Shown here: positions 34,261-46,919 of the stretch, in pieces
Layout of the letters: each line of letters starts with the position of its first letter
Numbering within the stretch: position 1 is the stretch's first letter
Assembly: GCF_958979055.1 (NCBI RefSeq)
Contig: NC_084888.1
Coordinates: 35,025,804 to 35,089,803 of the forward strand
Length of the DNA stretch: 64,000 nucleotides
Origin: Alnus glutinosa
Taxonomy: Eukaryota > Streptophyta > Magnoliopsida > Fagales > Betulaceae
Reading direction: 5' to 3'
The notes under the pieces: model-generated
Databases searched by the model: none
What the model was told of the DNA's origin: nothing
What the model saw: the letters and a program-made list of their open reading frames with translations, nothing else
Position numbers and translations under genes: made by a program

Positions 34261-35700
34261 GGTTATTTGATAAAATAGGGTCTGGCTATGATTACAAAGA
34301 GAGAGGGCTATAGTGGGACTTTCCAACGAAGAGAAAAAAACCCAGTTCGATTTGGAGGAGAAAGACTGAAAGTCGCCGCCGGCCCCGAGAGGGGAAGGCT
34401 TTGGCGTCTCAAAATCTGTCTCTTTTTCTTTTTCTCGATCTGGGTTTTCCCCACAATGACTGATCTTCCAATTCTTTTACACTTGATATGAGCCCCAAAC
34501 CCTTAAGATGGTTTTTTATTTTCTTGTTTTTGTGCATTTGTTGTCTATTTTGTGAGAAACACTTGTTTGCTTTGTATTCTCACTGAAACAACGATGCGTA
34601 CAGAGAAAGCCTTTTTGCTGCTCTGCGTGTTTTCCGAAACAGGTTTTGGAAACAAAACCTGTTCTTGGGAACTTGCGGGGGTGATTGGGCAGCGGCCAGA
34701 CAACCGTAGCGATGGTTTCCACAGATGACGGGTCCTACTATCTCGTTCATCTACTAAATCCCATCTCACATTTTCTACATTTTTCTCTCTATTTTTCTGT
34801 GTGTTTTGGCTCAAATATAGGTGTTCAAGATTGTTATATTTGTTCTCTGTAGTAGTCCTTTAGCAAATTGTAAACTCAAACCAAAATCAAAAAATATCCC
34901 AATACACTTAACTAACATCTTTGGTCTTGATAAGAAACATAAGCCGAGGGTTGTATACAACTATCCCAAGAATGATTTGGGACCATTGAAGTTAGCTAGA
35001 GCGACAGTGTTTGGAAACATATTTATGTTTTGGTACATCAAGTGCTCGATGGTTTGCCTAAACGACCTCCTGACCATCATAGACATTATCAACATGTTCG
35101 TAGGTTATGAATGCTAGTATTAATGATGTCCGCAGTAGATGCAATAGAAGGAAGTTGCTAGAGCCATCGGTTTGGCCCATATTGTTGTAGTGAGGTCCCA
35201 ACCTAGACCCTCAATCGTGTGCTTGTCCCACGGCTCTTGTTGGACCTCTCTAGAAATCTTCGAGTGCAGCAAAGCGACAGGATTTGGTATTGTTTAGGTG
35301 GAGATGCCCAATGGTGGGCATGGTGAGTGGTGATCGATTGGTTTGTGGGAGTTGGCAGAGGGTAATGGAGTGTGGTCATGATGTGTGTTTAGTTCTGCGA
35401 GATTAGGAGTTCTTGATGGTTTGGGGTTTTGGTTTGTTTCAGGTGGTGGTTAGATTGATGGCTAGTCGAGTTAACTGTTGCTTTTTAGTTTGTGGTTTTT
35501 TCAACATTGGACCTTGTTACACGGCATGCATCTTCAACTTCAAAATGCCTTAGGTGTAACAGAACTTTGCTAGCAACCAAAAGACAAAGCATTAACAATC
35601 TTAAATGCAAAAGATTAAAACTGATTTTGCCTTTTAATGTCAAATCAAACACTTCCAAATAGAAGGTAACCTTTAAAAAACATTAATCATCCTGTTTTCT
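34261..35700. other. Gene-like but unassigned stretch
   Basis: The composition is closer to genic DNA than the surroundings, but only short open frames exist (longest about 98 codons at 34,821) and none is recognisable. This could be a decayed gene downstream of the orphan promoter. Confidence 0.35.
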
Positions 35701-35913
35701 AACACAATGGCTCGTTTGGGTATGTGATATTTTTAAAAAATATTTGAAATTGTGAATATTGAAAGAGAGTTTTTTTTTTTTTTTTTTTTTTTTAAATTAT
35801 GTTTGAATGATTTAGAAAATCTGAGATAAATTTTAAAAAATTGGATAAAATTTTAATAGAATTTGAATTCTAAAAAATAGTATTTGAAAAGTATTTAAAA
35901 AATACTTTTAGTT

Positions 35914-36537
35914 AAATACTCTATTGGTACCTGAGTTTGAAGCCATTTTAAATTTAATACCTAAATTTTTAAAGGGTGAAAACTCAGTTGGTACCTCTAT
36001 TAAATTTTTTGTTCAAATTTTAACGGTCGGTCACATATAACTGTTAGGTTGACGGTGGTTGACACGTGGTACTATAAAAAAAAATAATAATAAAAAAAAA
36101 TTTAAAACTAAAAATCTTTAAAAATTAATTTATAAATAATAAAATTTTAAAATAATAATAATAATAATAATTAAAAAAGAAGAGGGGTGGCTGAGCTTGG
36201 CCGGTCTGGGTGGAGGGTGGTTCGGCCACCCCATGGCCAAAAAAAAAAAAATATGTTAGTTTCGGCCATCCCATACCGGCCAGAATTGGGGTGGCTCAAC
36301 CATCTCTCATTTTTTTCAATTTTTTTTAAAAACTTTTATTATTTATAATTAATTTTTAAAGATTTTTAGTTTTTATTTTTTAGACAGTGCCTCGTGGCAG
36401 ACCGTTAAAATTTAGACAGAAAATCTAATGGATGTACTAACTGGGTTTTTACCTCTAACTTAGATACCATATATGATACAAAATAAAACTCAAGTACTAA
36501 ATTTAAAATGGCTTAAAACTCAAGTACCAATTGAGTA
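35914..36537. mobile_element. Foldback MITE with GGTGGC-rich core
   Basis: The left arm (TACTCTATTGGTACCTGAGTTTGAAGCCATTTTAAATTTA, split here as words) pairs with the reverse complement of the right arm ending TTTAAAATGGCTTAAAACTC..CAATTGAGTA. Arms are about 250 bp and share TTTTAACGGTC and AACTAAAAATCTTTAAAAATTAA. The centre is a GC-rich island (36,182-36,300) with GGGGTGGCT and GGCCACCCC words. Confidence 0.75.
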
Positions 36538-36588
36538 GGTTATGCTTTCACAGTGCTATCAAAAGATGCTGTGTAATCGAGTGGTTGC

Positions 36589-36632
<44 letters not shown>

Positions 36633-37625
36633 TGTTTTCAGAGTTTGCTTGTCGGGGGAGGGAGCCTCCCTCCTCCCGGTCTTTTGTCTTCCAAGCTCGT
36701 TGAGCTTTGGAGATTTTGTCCCTCCCTGGCTTAACCAGTGGAGGACGGGTTGTCTTCCTACCATTAGGGTAGGGAGTTTTAGTCCCCTTGACCAGATCAG
36801 GTAGTGGTTTTTGTCTCCTAATTCTTTGGAGTTGTGGAGTTGATTATTGTGTTTTTCTTTGTTTTCTTTTTGTTTTTCCTGCAGATTATCTCCAGTGACG
36901 TTGTTGTTTTGAACCCGATTGTTCTCTCGAGTCCCTGGTGTTTATCGTCTTCTCTGGTAGTGTGTTTAAGGTTTTTCTTGGAAAGCCAGATCTATGTGTC
37001 TTCACCAGAGATCTCTTGTCACGCGCCCCCTAGCTGCTTTCACTATCGTTTGTCGGTCCAGTCGTCTCAAGCTGTGGTCGCGTCGCTATTCCCTGACCGG
37101 CTCTTGGCCAGCACGCGCAGAGTTCCTGTATCTACACCTGAGGGCCATGCGTCGTTTCTCAGGCCTAGTTTGTGGTGGTTCGTGGTGGTTGAGTTTTGCT
37201 GGGGTCTCGAGATTTGGTGCGTGTCTTGATCGTGCCGACTTAGGAAACGGCCAGCTCCTTTCCGGCAAGGGCAGTGGTTGGATTTTCTGTGTGGTTTTGT
37301 ATATTCTTGTCTCTTTGCTTGGTTTCTTTGCAATGGGCTGATATTGCTTGGGCTTTTTAGTGGCTTTTGCTAGACTAGGCCTCTTTTCCTTTGTTGGGTT
37401 GTGCTTTATTGTTTTGAGAGGCCCTAATGCTTGGTCTTGTTATGTCTAGCCTGTTGTATTTGTTTCCCTGTTATGTTCTAGTTTAGGCAGTTTGCACTAA
37501 GGTCAGATTTTACTAGTCATTGGTTAGCACGGGGTGGTGCTGTTTGTACACCTATGGTGGATTGCTTTGTACCCTTACCTTGTTAAATGAAAGATTGATC
37601 TTTCCTTTAAAAAAAAAATATATAT
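36538..37625 (+). mobile_element. Non-coding LINE-like retroelement with 10-bp target duplication
   Basis: Flanked by the perfect repeat CAATTGAGTA (36,528-36,537 and 37,626-37,635). It ends in a poly-A tract after TTAAATGAAAGATTGATCTTTCC, a typical plant LINE 3' end. The body is unusually GC-rich for the window, starts near a (GA)n tract (36,593-36,629) and has only short open frames (longest about 131 codons at 36,834), none resembling reverse transcriptase. It looks like a 1.1-kb non-autonomous element moved by LINE machinery. Confidence 0.75.
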
Positions 37626-37668
37626 CAATTGAGTATTTAACCCAAATACTTTTCACCCAAACATGCCC

Positions 37669-39366
37669 TTCACCGCTTCACGTTTCAAAAACTTCATCCC
37701 ATTATGATTAACTCAAACAAAGTTTTCTTTAAAATGGGTTAAAAAAAATTATCTTATTTAGTCTGTTAAACAGACGTGTGATTATAACATGCATTTTTTA
37801 AAATAACATGCATTCAATCCTAATCCTCTTCCTATTAAGAAGCTAATTCAACATAAGGAAATTAAGTAAGGTTTGAAAAGGGGATACAAATAATACAATT
37901 CATTCCTTTCTTTTTTTGTTAGAATGGAAGATAGATATCGTCCTTTCAAAACCTAGCTGGTAGAGAATCTCCAATAACTTAAGGTCTGTTTGAAATTGCG
38001 TTAAAAAGTTTAAAAAGTACTTTACTACACATTGCGTAAAACAAAAACATGTTTGTTTGGTAAAAGACTAAAAAAATATCTTTAGACTATTTTGCTCTAA
38101 AAATATGTCACAACGCATTTTTTGAAAAAGTTTGAAAATGAAACTTTTTCTCGAAAGTTCTTTTTGGATATAAAAGTTCTATTACCTAATACAATTTCAT
38201 ATAGTCTGTTAGTCATTTTGCCTTTTTAGCTAAAATGGCTAACCATTCCTCCCAAAATCTCCATTAGATTATGCAAATGCATTTTTCATGCATTGGTGAA
38301 TAGTGTTTAAACCGATGCATGATTAGTTTCTCTCTATTTCTTGAAGATTTTTCTTCCTCTTTTCTTTTTTCTCTCTCTCACTAATGAATGACATGCATTC
38401 CTCTCATTTATCTCTCTCTCTCCACGCATGACTGCTTGAAAAATATGACTGAAAAAAAAAAAAAAAAAAAAAAAAAATTCTAACGAAAAAATATGATCCT
38501 TAAAAAAAAAAATTAAAATTAAATAAAAAAATTAAAATAATATAAAATAGATAGAATAGCATATTAAAAGCCATATTAGATAAAAATATGACGCATATCA
38601 AAAGTCATTAGCTAAAATAGGATAGAATAGCTTTTAATTAGCTATTTTAGATAAAAATGTAATAACACAATATTGTCTTTTTTTGCTCTCCTGAACTAAA
38701 CTTTCTAAGAAGTCACCCATTCTAGTATAATGGTATTATTCTCACATAAGCACGTTTAACTGCAGAATTCTAATGGGTTCGTAGTCATTACGACTTTATA
38801 ACGCGTTGTGTCAAGAAGAATTTGAATGTACATATAAGCACATCCTCATTCTCATACCCAGGCGATATGAGACGTCACAAAAAATATGACCAAATCATTG
38901 GAGATGTTCTTAAGAGTTGCATTTTGGGGTAATATTAAACTCAATCCCCGAATGAACAAGAGTGCAAGGTATAGAACAACTAGGGTACCGCGGGTCCTGC
39001 TCGCGTTGGTTCTGCTTTGTAGTGACCAAGAAGCACGAGCTTCAGATCAACCAGCCATTGACAATCACTTTTGTGGTTCCCAATTGGTATGGAGCTTCCT
39101 GTCCAATGTAGGGACACTTTCTTCATGATCTAGGGTTCAAATGTAGCTTGCTCTAAGTAGGGAGAGCTCCTATTTAGTCCCATCTGTCCACACTCTTCCC
39201 TTTCATCCAAGGAAATTTAGGATTGATTGTTTGGTGTAGTGGATCGCAAAATACTTCCATGAAACAGAGTTTAAGTTTGAGAAGAAAAGTAGGACCTTCT
39301 GTTTAGCCAAGAAATGTCCAATCCTTCTTGATAGTTCAAAACAATTCTATGAAATAAAGCACGGAG
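37669..39366. other. AT-rich intergenic DNA
   Basis: It contains poly-A runs and a possible MITE at about 37,985-38,720 (AAGGTCTGTTTGAAATTGCG start), but no supported gene. The open frame at 38,886 is short and unrecognised. Confidence 0.4.
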
Positions 39367-39374
39367 TGCCCGCT

Positions 39375-39467
39375 CAGGGGTAGAGGTAGCAAGGGGCTTG
39401 GGGGAGCACGCTTTTCTCCCCACCCCCCACCAAAAAAAAAGAATTAAAATTAAAATTTTGCACCTGA

Positions 39468-39508
<41 letters not shown>

Positions 39509-39550
39509 CCCCCAGCCCCAATTGCAAATGGAACGCTGGCTCCACCCCTG
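39375..39550. mobile_element. hAT MITE with 8-bp target duplication
   Basis: A 176-bp element flanked by the perfect 8-bp repeat TGCCCGCT (39,367-39,374 and 39,551-39,558). Termini CAGGGGTAGAGGTAGC and, reversed, CAGGGGTGGAGCCAGC. The 8-bp duplication and CAGGG start are diagnostic of the hAT superfamily. The middle is largely poly-A, with no coding capacity. Confidence 0.9.
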
Positions 39551-39986
39551 TGCCCGCTAATAGTTCATCATTCTTACATATACGCCGCATTTTGTAATGA
39601 GATGGATGATGCTTTAAGTCTTAGAATGATCATTAACGTCAAAGTATATTGTCACATTAATTAATAAAAACCAAGTCCAGCTCTTTGCCCCAAAACACTT
39701 GAGAATACCAAAGTAAATTAAAAAAATAAAAATACTTCTTGTATATAGTATTTTAAAGTAAGAAAAGCCGCGGGCTTACATAAATTTGCAGCCACTTCAG
39801 CCCCTTATATCGTTTCCTTTTTGCTTTCCCTTTTGCCCTTTTTACCAAAGTCAAAAAGTTTCACCCTCCACAAACACACTTTTCCCGCATTTTTCTTACT
39901 CAATCAACTTTCCAGGAAAATAAAAACGAAAATAAATAAAAATTCAAAGGACCATAATGACATATTTAGCGGGAAACTTCGAAATT

Positions 39987-41993
39987 TTAGACCCTAAAAT
40001 TCTTTCCGGTGAATGTTTGTCCAAATTGCCAATTAGAGGGTACAATGTTCCATGAAGTGGAGGTGCGGCGGTCACTGCCTGTAACTCTGAAGGAGAGTGA
40101 CTGACCAACGAAAACCTCGTTTGATTGCCAGTTCTGACCCCAGTTACGACTCATGGTCATCCACCCAGTCTTTGACCCTTTCACGCTCACCTTCACTATG
40201 TCCCCTGCACCTGCGACGTTGGTGACCAGAACCAAGTTGAAGTATCGGAAGCCGTTGATTGTGAACCTAATCCCACCCTCCTTTTGGCACGGTACTCTGA
40301 AAAAAATAAATAAATAAATTTAAATTATTCTCATTTCAATTAAATATTAAAATTAATTTATTCTTATTTCAATTAAATATTTCACATGTTAAGCTTGATT
40401 TGTTTAAATAATAAAAAAAGTGTTATAATTTATGGAAACGGATGATTTAACAATAACTAGTCATTTGGTATATCCCTTAAATTCGTGTATCTCAAGGAAT
40501 TAAGATTCTTTTCATTTGCTTTAGAAATGGGCAACAATTCAGAGAGAAAAATTAAATTTTACAAATCATGACTATAAATAATTTTACATTATTTAAAATT
40601 TCATATTCTTAAATATATTGTTTAAGAATATATTTTAAATTTTAAATTTCAAACGAAGAAAATCAAACCTCTTCCTCGTACTGTTACGCGGTTTTGGGTG
40701 GGGTACAGAAAGGTAAATCTGCTTTTCTCTTGGGTGTTGTGTTTAACACGAAAAAGGGTGGGTCAAACCGGAACCCTTTTCAGATTGATGGACGAGAGTA
40801 CAAGATCTTATGGCAGAGAGGCTCGGGCCCACTTCTTTGGGTCTTGTTTGTCACGGTAAGATCAAAGATGGTGTGGACGTGACGACAACGTGGATATGAT
40901 TATCTGGTGTAAGCATTGGATGTACGGTTCTGATTTTACGGACTAAAACTAAGTACCACAAGTAAATCACAGGGAAATCAATTTTCTGACACTTGTCTGA
41001 GGACTGTACGATTTACGAAGTAGGAGAAAAACCAGTCAACAGCCAATCACATGGATCGGCTATTCACATGGATCGGCTGGATAGCTTTAAGATAAATTGG
41101 CTAAACGATTGTCGTCCAGGTAAGATACGGCAGGTCGTTTTTACAATACCACCGTACCTCCACCTTTCGTCAAACAGAGCCTAGGGGAGTTGAAAAGGAA
41201 AGCAAAAACGCATAGTTCAAAGAGAGAGACTTACCGGCGGTAAGAGACGGGGACAATGCCCGCACGGTACTCTGCGATCTTGAGGAACATGGGCATGGCG
41301 AGGTCGAAGTGGGGGCGAGGAGGGTTGCACCACCCGCCGTCGTCGCTGGAAAGGGCGTAGTTGGGAGGGCAAAAGTTGGTGGCGGTGATCAAGATGGAGG
41401 GGCTACCGGAGTGGCACCACTGTGGATCGTTAGCGCACTTGATCTCGAAGCAAGCCCCGCAGCTGAGACCGCTGTTGAACAGGGCAGTGCTCAGTGCAGC
41501 TGTGTTCACGCCGTAGCCTTGGCTGTAAAGGTTTCCGTACCCACAAGCGCCTCCTGTGGAGAAAGAAGAAGAAAATGAGTTACTAGTCTTCTTTGGAATG
41601 GGGTTTTGAAGAATGCGAGTATCATAATTGGTGGATTTGATAAGAGTAAAGTACTCCTGGTCCTGGACTTTCTACTCTATGGTGCTTCATTGGAAAATGC
41701 GGCTAGAAATAGTTGATTTCAAAAGCTTCAAAGGAATTTCACAAAACAGAGTAAAAACAGAGTCAGAAAACAGAGTTAGAGTGGTTTTTCAATTTGGTTA
41801 GACTTGATGAAGAGAACAGTGAGACGTGAGTAAGGGGCACAATACCCATAGTTCCAGAGGCGTCATTGCCACCGTAGAAAGTAGCATGGGCGCTCTGCCA
41901 ATCTCCACCACTGTAAACGCCTGGGATTCTGGCGTCAACCAGAGTGAGAAGCGCCATCAGAGAAACAATGCAGGCCACACTCAAAGCAGCCAT
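39987..41993 (-). CDS. Alpha-expansin (EXPA8/EXPA2-like)
   Basis: A complete three-exon gene. On the minus strand the exons are 41,993-41,846, 41,553-41,235 and 40,296-39,987, with GT..AG borders, predicting 258 aa, the usual size. An N-terminal hydrophobic signal peptide (about residues 1-23) is followed by the expansin double-psi beta-barrel domain ([22 protein letters not shown], the conserved Cys pattern CGACFEIKC, the HFD motif in RPHFDLAMP) and the C-terminal CBM63 wall-binding domain with its tryptophans ([17 protein letters not shown], ending GKNFRV). Expansins are secreted and loosen cellulose-xyloglucan contacts in acid growth without hydrolysis. The start was set at 41,993 because it opens the signal peptide. 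The two-intron layout fits the EXPA family. The second intron (938 bp) is large and AT-rich. Confidence 0.96.
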
Positions 41994-42090
41994 AGCTTTC
42001 AAATGCTCTTAGAGACTCAGAGAAAGAGATGGCTCAATGCTGGCTTATTAGGAGGATCTGGCGTGTGAGAGAACAAGGCAGAGAGGACGG

Positions 42091-42099
42091 CTATTTATC
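42091..42099 (-). promoter_or_regulatory. Putative TATA box of the expansin gene
   Basis: The minus strand reads CGATAAATAG about 100 bases before the start codon, a good distance for a TATA box with a leader of about 65 bases. Confidence 0.55.
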
Positions 42100-44205
42100 G
42101 AGGCAGTGTAGTGGGGAATTGTCAAAAAAAAGGTGGAAAATGGGGAAGAAATTATCACCCTTAATTAAAGGTGTTTGGTCTCTCCCTAATCAAAACCAAC
42201 TTTTTTGGTTTGGCCGAAATTCCATTCAACCCTCTCCAAAGCCCTTATTGATTATATCAAATTGACGGGAGGGCCATTTATATATTTTGCCTTCATTGAT
42301 AATAACAGTTGGGTTTTTTTGGGCAAAAGAAGGGACATGTAGTAGAATGATTGTGTGGGACAAAATGAACCTGGTCCTCGAGGTTGATACTTGATATGAA
42401 ATCACTTTGCTTGATTTTCAAGTTGTGCCATCAACTGTGGCCGATTAAGAAGAATTTTTTTTCTTTTTGTCTCTCTCCCTTTTTCTTTCTTTTCCCATCT
42501 TTGAAATTTTGGCTACCCAACCCAAATTTCTTTCCCTGTTTCTTTATCTTGGTTTTAACTAACTATAGAGGTTAGATCATGCCCCCAATTAATGAATATT
42601 AATAAGGATTTTTTTAAATATATATATATATATATTTGGAAGGCTTAATTATATTCATTATTTTTTAATTAAAGCCCCTAATTATAGTAAGAAGGCAATT
42701 AAAAATGCATTAATATCATTTAATTCCCCAACATTCCATTATGAAAATAAGTCCTAAAAAATTGATAGTATTAAATAATAGAATCAAATAATATTTAAGT
42801 CATTTTTAAATAAAAACCCATTTTTCAATTTTAAATGTTCTATTATTAGAAATATTAAAGAGAATGAAAAATAATATCCAATATGTTGTGAGTAGAGCTT
42901 TTGGAGCCTTGTGATGAACATTAAACAGTCAAAATTCTAATCAGAATTTAAAAGACAACAATAAGTTCTGATCTCAATTGTCAATTAAATCATTTGTAAA
43001 AGATGTGGATTGCTTTCGCATTCAATGCTAATAATATATAATTTATTTCAAACGTTAAAAAGATAGGAATTTTTTTATTTATTTATTTTTATGAAAAAAA
43101 GATAGAGATTATGCTACACAAGTACTCTAACATTCAAAATAAAATGAGGAAACAAAAAGTAAATGCTAAGAAGATGGAAAGTTTTCAAAATATTTTATTC
43201 AATTTAATTATAAACTTCTATCTTTATAAGTTTTCATTGTTTTCTCTTTATATTCCTATTTTTAAGTCTTATTCAAATTTAAATTATTATCTTCTTCTAT
43301 ACTTTCCTTATTTTCTAACAACTCAATATTCAAGGCATTAAAATCATTCCTTAGCTAATCATTGACAAAAAAAAAAGAGGTTAGTTATCAAAAACTCAAT
43401 CAATCACTTGCATTAGTTACCAAAATGAAATGTTAGAAAAACTTAATCCGTAATTTTATATCCCAAAAAGCGAGAAAAATAATTATATTAAAATAAATAT
43501 TATTTAATTAATATTTAAAAATAAATAAGATGCATCACTTAAACTTGTCATCTTAGGCCTCAAAATATATCGAGCCGGCCCTAAATTAGATTGACTCAAA
43601 TCACATGCTACACGTGTCAAAAAATTGTAAAAGAATTGTAAGTATAACATTAGTTGGTTATATATTATAACACGAACGTCAACATGCTTAAAAACTTATT
43701 TTTTGGTGGGAATATATATATATATATATATATCCACTTGAAATAACCAAACTAAAACCAAGTTTTATGACTTGCCAAACACTTACTCAAAGTAGTGGGT
43801 ACTCATGGTACGGACAGAATGTGAGTATGCTTGCTTCCAATAATGGACTCCTCACGATAATAGGATATAATTGTGATAATAAAATAATTAAAATAATTAA
43901 ATATTTAATATACATTTGTCAACCTCCACTCCAACATGAATTGTATTTTTTTCCGAACTTTATGCCCAACCCAACCTACCTAAAAGAAAAACTCTCTTTT
44001 TATCTCTTGCTTATTTTACGTAATTGTTTTTATCAAGTAACTCAGGTCTAACTCTACGAGTTTACTTCTCCACCCCCACACAAAAAAAAAAAAAAACAAT
44101 TAATAATTATATAATTGATCACAAAATTTGACCTTAATTACTATGGGCCGTGTAAGGAAGATGCAGTTAATTAGCCGCTGCAATTAAAGCTTTTCGATTT
44201 CTTAA
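42100..44205. other. AT-rich intergenic DNA upstream of the expansin gene
   Basis: This must include the distal expansin promoter. I see poly-T, short (AT)n tracts at 42,619 and 43,711, and no gene. Confidence 0.4.
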
Positions 44206-44456
44206 AGTGGAAAACCGAAGGCCAATGCCGTTTTGGCGCCGCAACAATTTACCCGCCAACTTGAAGCGTTTTTTGTGCTTTTGGTGCGATGAAGGCAAAA
44301 ATTCAACGGACAAATTAAGATGGGGGGCCGGGCGGGGCCCCATTTATCCGCATTTACCGCTCCACGTATCACGCCGTGCATTAGCCGTACGTTCGAGTAG
44401 ACTTCCCTATACTATGGCTATGCGGTCTTGTGTTCGCATTGGTCTTCGTTCTTAAA
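44206..44456. other. Isolated GC- and CpG-rich island
   Basis: About 250 bp rich in CG dinucleotides (GGCGCCGC, GGGGGGCCGGGCGGGGCCCC, CCGTACGTTCGAG) in otherwise AT-rich DNA. The longest frame (82 codons) is unrecognised. It may be an unannotated promoter, a transferred fragment or a repeat core. Confidence 0.4.
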
Positions 44457-45488
44457 GTTGAATGTTTTCTTATTACGTACTCTTTTTCTCCACTAATTTA
44501 TTAATTAAATACTACCAATTACCAACTTTGTCAAGGTTCAATGTGAAATGAAGGTGCTTCATTGTCTTATTGTTTTGGATAAGTACTTCTTACGTACCCA
44601 AATTCAATGAGTTTTTGGATTGCATTGGGTAATTCCTCTTGTCTTGTCCTTACTTACAACCAAAGACTTAAAAGACCATTTTTAACTAGTCTTAATTTCT
44701 TTCAAATCCTTCCAAACATTTTCAAATAAGTCCATATTACTATAGATTTTTGACAATTTTTTGTTGTTGTCCGTATGGTTAGTAATTTAGACAGCAAATG
44801 TAAAAGAGTTCATATGAGTCTCATATATATATGCTTGAACAAGTTCCCGACAGTCTGCATAAAAGTGGATTCCATAGAGGTTTTTTCATATTTGCAATCT
44901 GGATAGCAAATTGTTGAAGATTCGGATTCATTGTATTTTCTGAGTTTGCAATTTTCATTATAATTTTATTTATAACCGATATGACGACGGTCCGTAATTG
45001 GTAAAATAATTAAAGAATACCGGATAAAGCATAGTCATAGAGCAATAAGTGAGGGGTTATGGGATGAGATGATGAAGTGTACGTTGGGGTAGTGAGGTGT
45101 AATCTTGGTGGCAAATTCACATGAATTAGGATGTTTCATGGGACTCAAATCTCAGGGTCATGGGTGGCGCCTGGCGGGTGGGTGCGTGTTGTTGAGCTAC
45201 GGTTTAATTATTTTGATTACGTGTTCGATCTTCTAGATTTGGTTGATGCCCCGAAATGGACATTCTTTCTGCTTCTTCTTCTTCTAAGCAAGTACAACTG
45301 TACAAGGGAGAAGGAAATGGTCAACTTAACTATGGGTATGGTCCATACAAATTATAGGGAGAGTAGATAAAGTTCTAAATAGGTGGGCTTTAAGGGCCAC
45401 GTACACCAAATTTGATAATCCTAATTTTTCATCAAATTGAATTGGAAGTAATTCTTCTAATTCAATTTATTATATAAGGGATTGGATT

Positions 45489-45700
45489 AGGATTGTTTAC
45501 AATTATTTATTTAAATTTGAAAGAATTTGAGCAAATGATTGTAAGAGACCACTTATAGAAACCACCTGACCAAATAAAACTTGGACTGCACAACCACTTA
45601 TCCGATTTGGTGGCCGGGTTTCATAAATGGTCTTTCACAATCACCTGCCCAAATTCTTTCAAATTCGGATAAATAATTGTACACGATCCTGATTCACTAA
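45489..45700. mobile_element. Inverted-repeat MITE, AGGATtGTTTACAATTATTTATT family (copy 1)
   Basis: The left arm (TTTACAATTATTTATTTAAA, GAAAGAATTTGAGCAAATGATTG) pairs with the reverse complement of 45,612-45,700 (GAAAGAATTTGGGCAGGTGATTGTGAAAGACC). Arms are about 90 bp. A second family member lies at 52,545-52,750. Confidence 0.7.
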
Positions 45701-46099
45701 ACGAGTAATTCTAATTTCTAAATGCATGTCACCACTATGTTTTATTTGCATTCCTCAAAATTGATGTAATTTTTAAAATTATTATTAAATCAAAATCAAT
45801 AGTTATTTATGACAAATTCAATAGTTATTTTAAAAGCAACATTAATTTTGGAGGACATGAGGTGACCTGTAGCATTACTCATATTAAACTGACATGTCCA
45901 AAATACGATACACATATTAGTTTATTAAACTTAATTTTTTTAAAAAAAAAAAAAAAAAAAAAAACTTTATTCATCTACAACATGTGAATAAATTACATTA
46001 TTCATAAAACTAACATTAATTAATATTAACGTTAACATTAATTAATATTAACGTTAATAAAATTTAAATAATAAGTGTACGTTGGGGTAGCGAGGTGCA

Positions 46100-46900
46100 T
46101 GTACTTATCCCTTGAATGACTTTGTGTTAATAACAAACAACCTTGTGCATGTATTAAGTGCTATATATAGTTTACCAACCCTACATATTATATATTCCCA
46201 CCATGACTCTTCATACGTAAATATTATTTAAAAGAAAAACAGTAAAATACATTTTTGATTTCTTTAATTAAGTGCATGTGGGTTAGTTTTGTTATCAATT
46301 GATCATCTGAAGTTTGTATCTATTGTCAATATAATCATTTTGCATGTGCATTTCCTGTTGTTCCTTTATATACATTAATATCACACGTATATATATATAT
46401 ATAAGAGTAAAAGATTCCTGTGAAAATTAATTTGAACAAAAACAAAAGAAAATAGGCTGTCATATATAGGATTCCCTTGACAGTAAATACAAACATCAAA
46501 AACCAAATATATTGTCGAGTTCAAAGTTCAGGCCAGATTGATAGTAAAACTCAAATTTGAAATGGTTAAAATATATTGTAATTTAATTAAGAAAGGCATA
46601 AAAAGTAGGCTAATGAAGGAGGAGTCACATGATTGAGATTCTTTGAAGTTGGGCCGCCAACATTAATTGTTTACTTTTAACTGTGCAGTTTTCTTTTTTC
46701 TTACCTACTGCGGATATTCAATTGTTAAGCATAACTGGATGAGAAGTGTAATTATGTTTCTTGAGTATCTCTAATATGTAGGCCGGCGTTTGCATGTGCT
46801 CGCAGGAGGAGCTTGAAGCTCAGGGCGTAGGCAATCGTGGGTTAGTTGTTGAGGCCGGTGATCACTTGATATATGAGTCAAGAAGATCATGGTTGTCTTC
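46100..46900. other. Intergenic DNA, nothing recognised
   Basis: AT-rich, with a short (AT)n tract near 46,390. No gene or clear repeat boundary. The 30-bp word at 46,073 (AAGTGTACGTTGGGGTAG) repeats one at 45,076. Confidence 0.4.
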
Positions 46901-46919
46901 GTGTTCGATCTTATTTTAG

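Larger units (their letters stand above)
35709..37668. mobile_element. Outer element of a three-layer nested insertion
   Basis: The left edge GGCTCGTTTGGGTATGTGA pairs with the reverse complement of the right edge CACCCAAACATGCCC. Subterminal AAAAGTATTT/AAATACTTTT words pair as well. This hAT-like MITE was entered by a foldback element (about 35,914-36,537), which in turn was entered by a LINE-like retroelement (36,538-37,625). Without those two it would be only about 250 bp. Confidence 0.6.

Noticed and set aside
34821..35117. 98-codon frame downstream of the orphan promoter
   Set aside because: No homology recognised and no good start context; it may be part of a decayed gene.
41826..42068. 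Plus-strand frame over expansin exon 1
   Set aside because: It is antisense to a clearly conserved coding exon.
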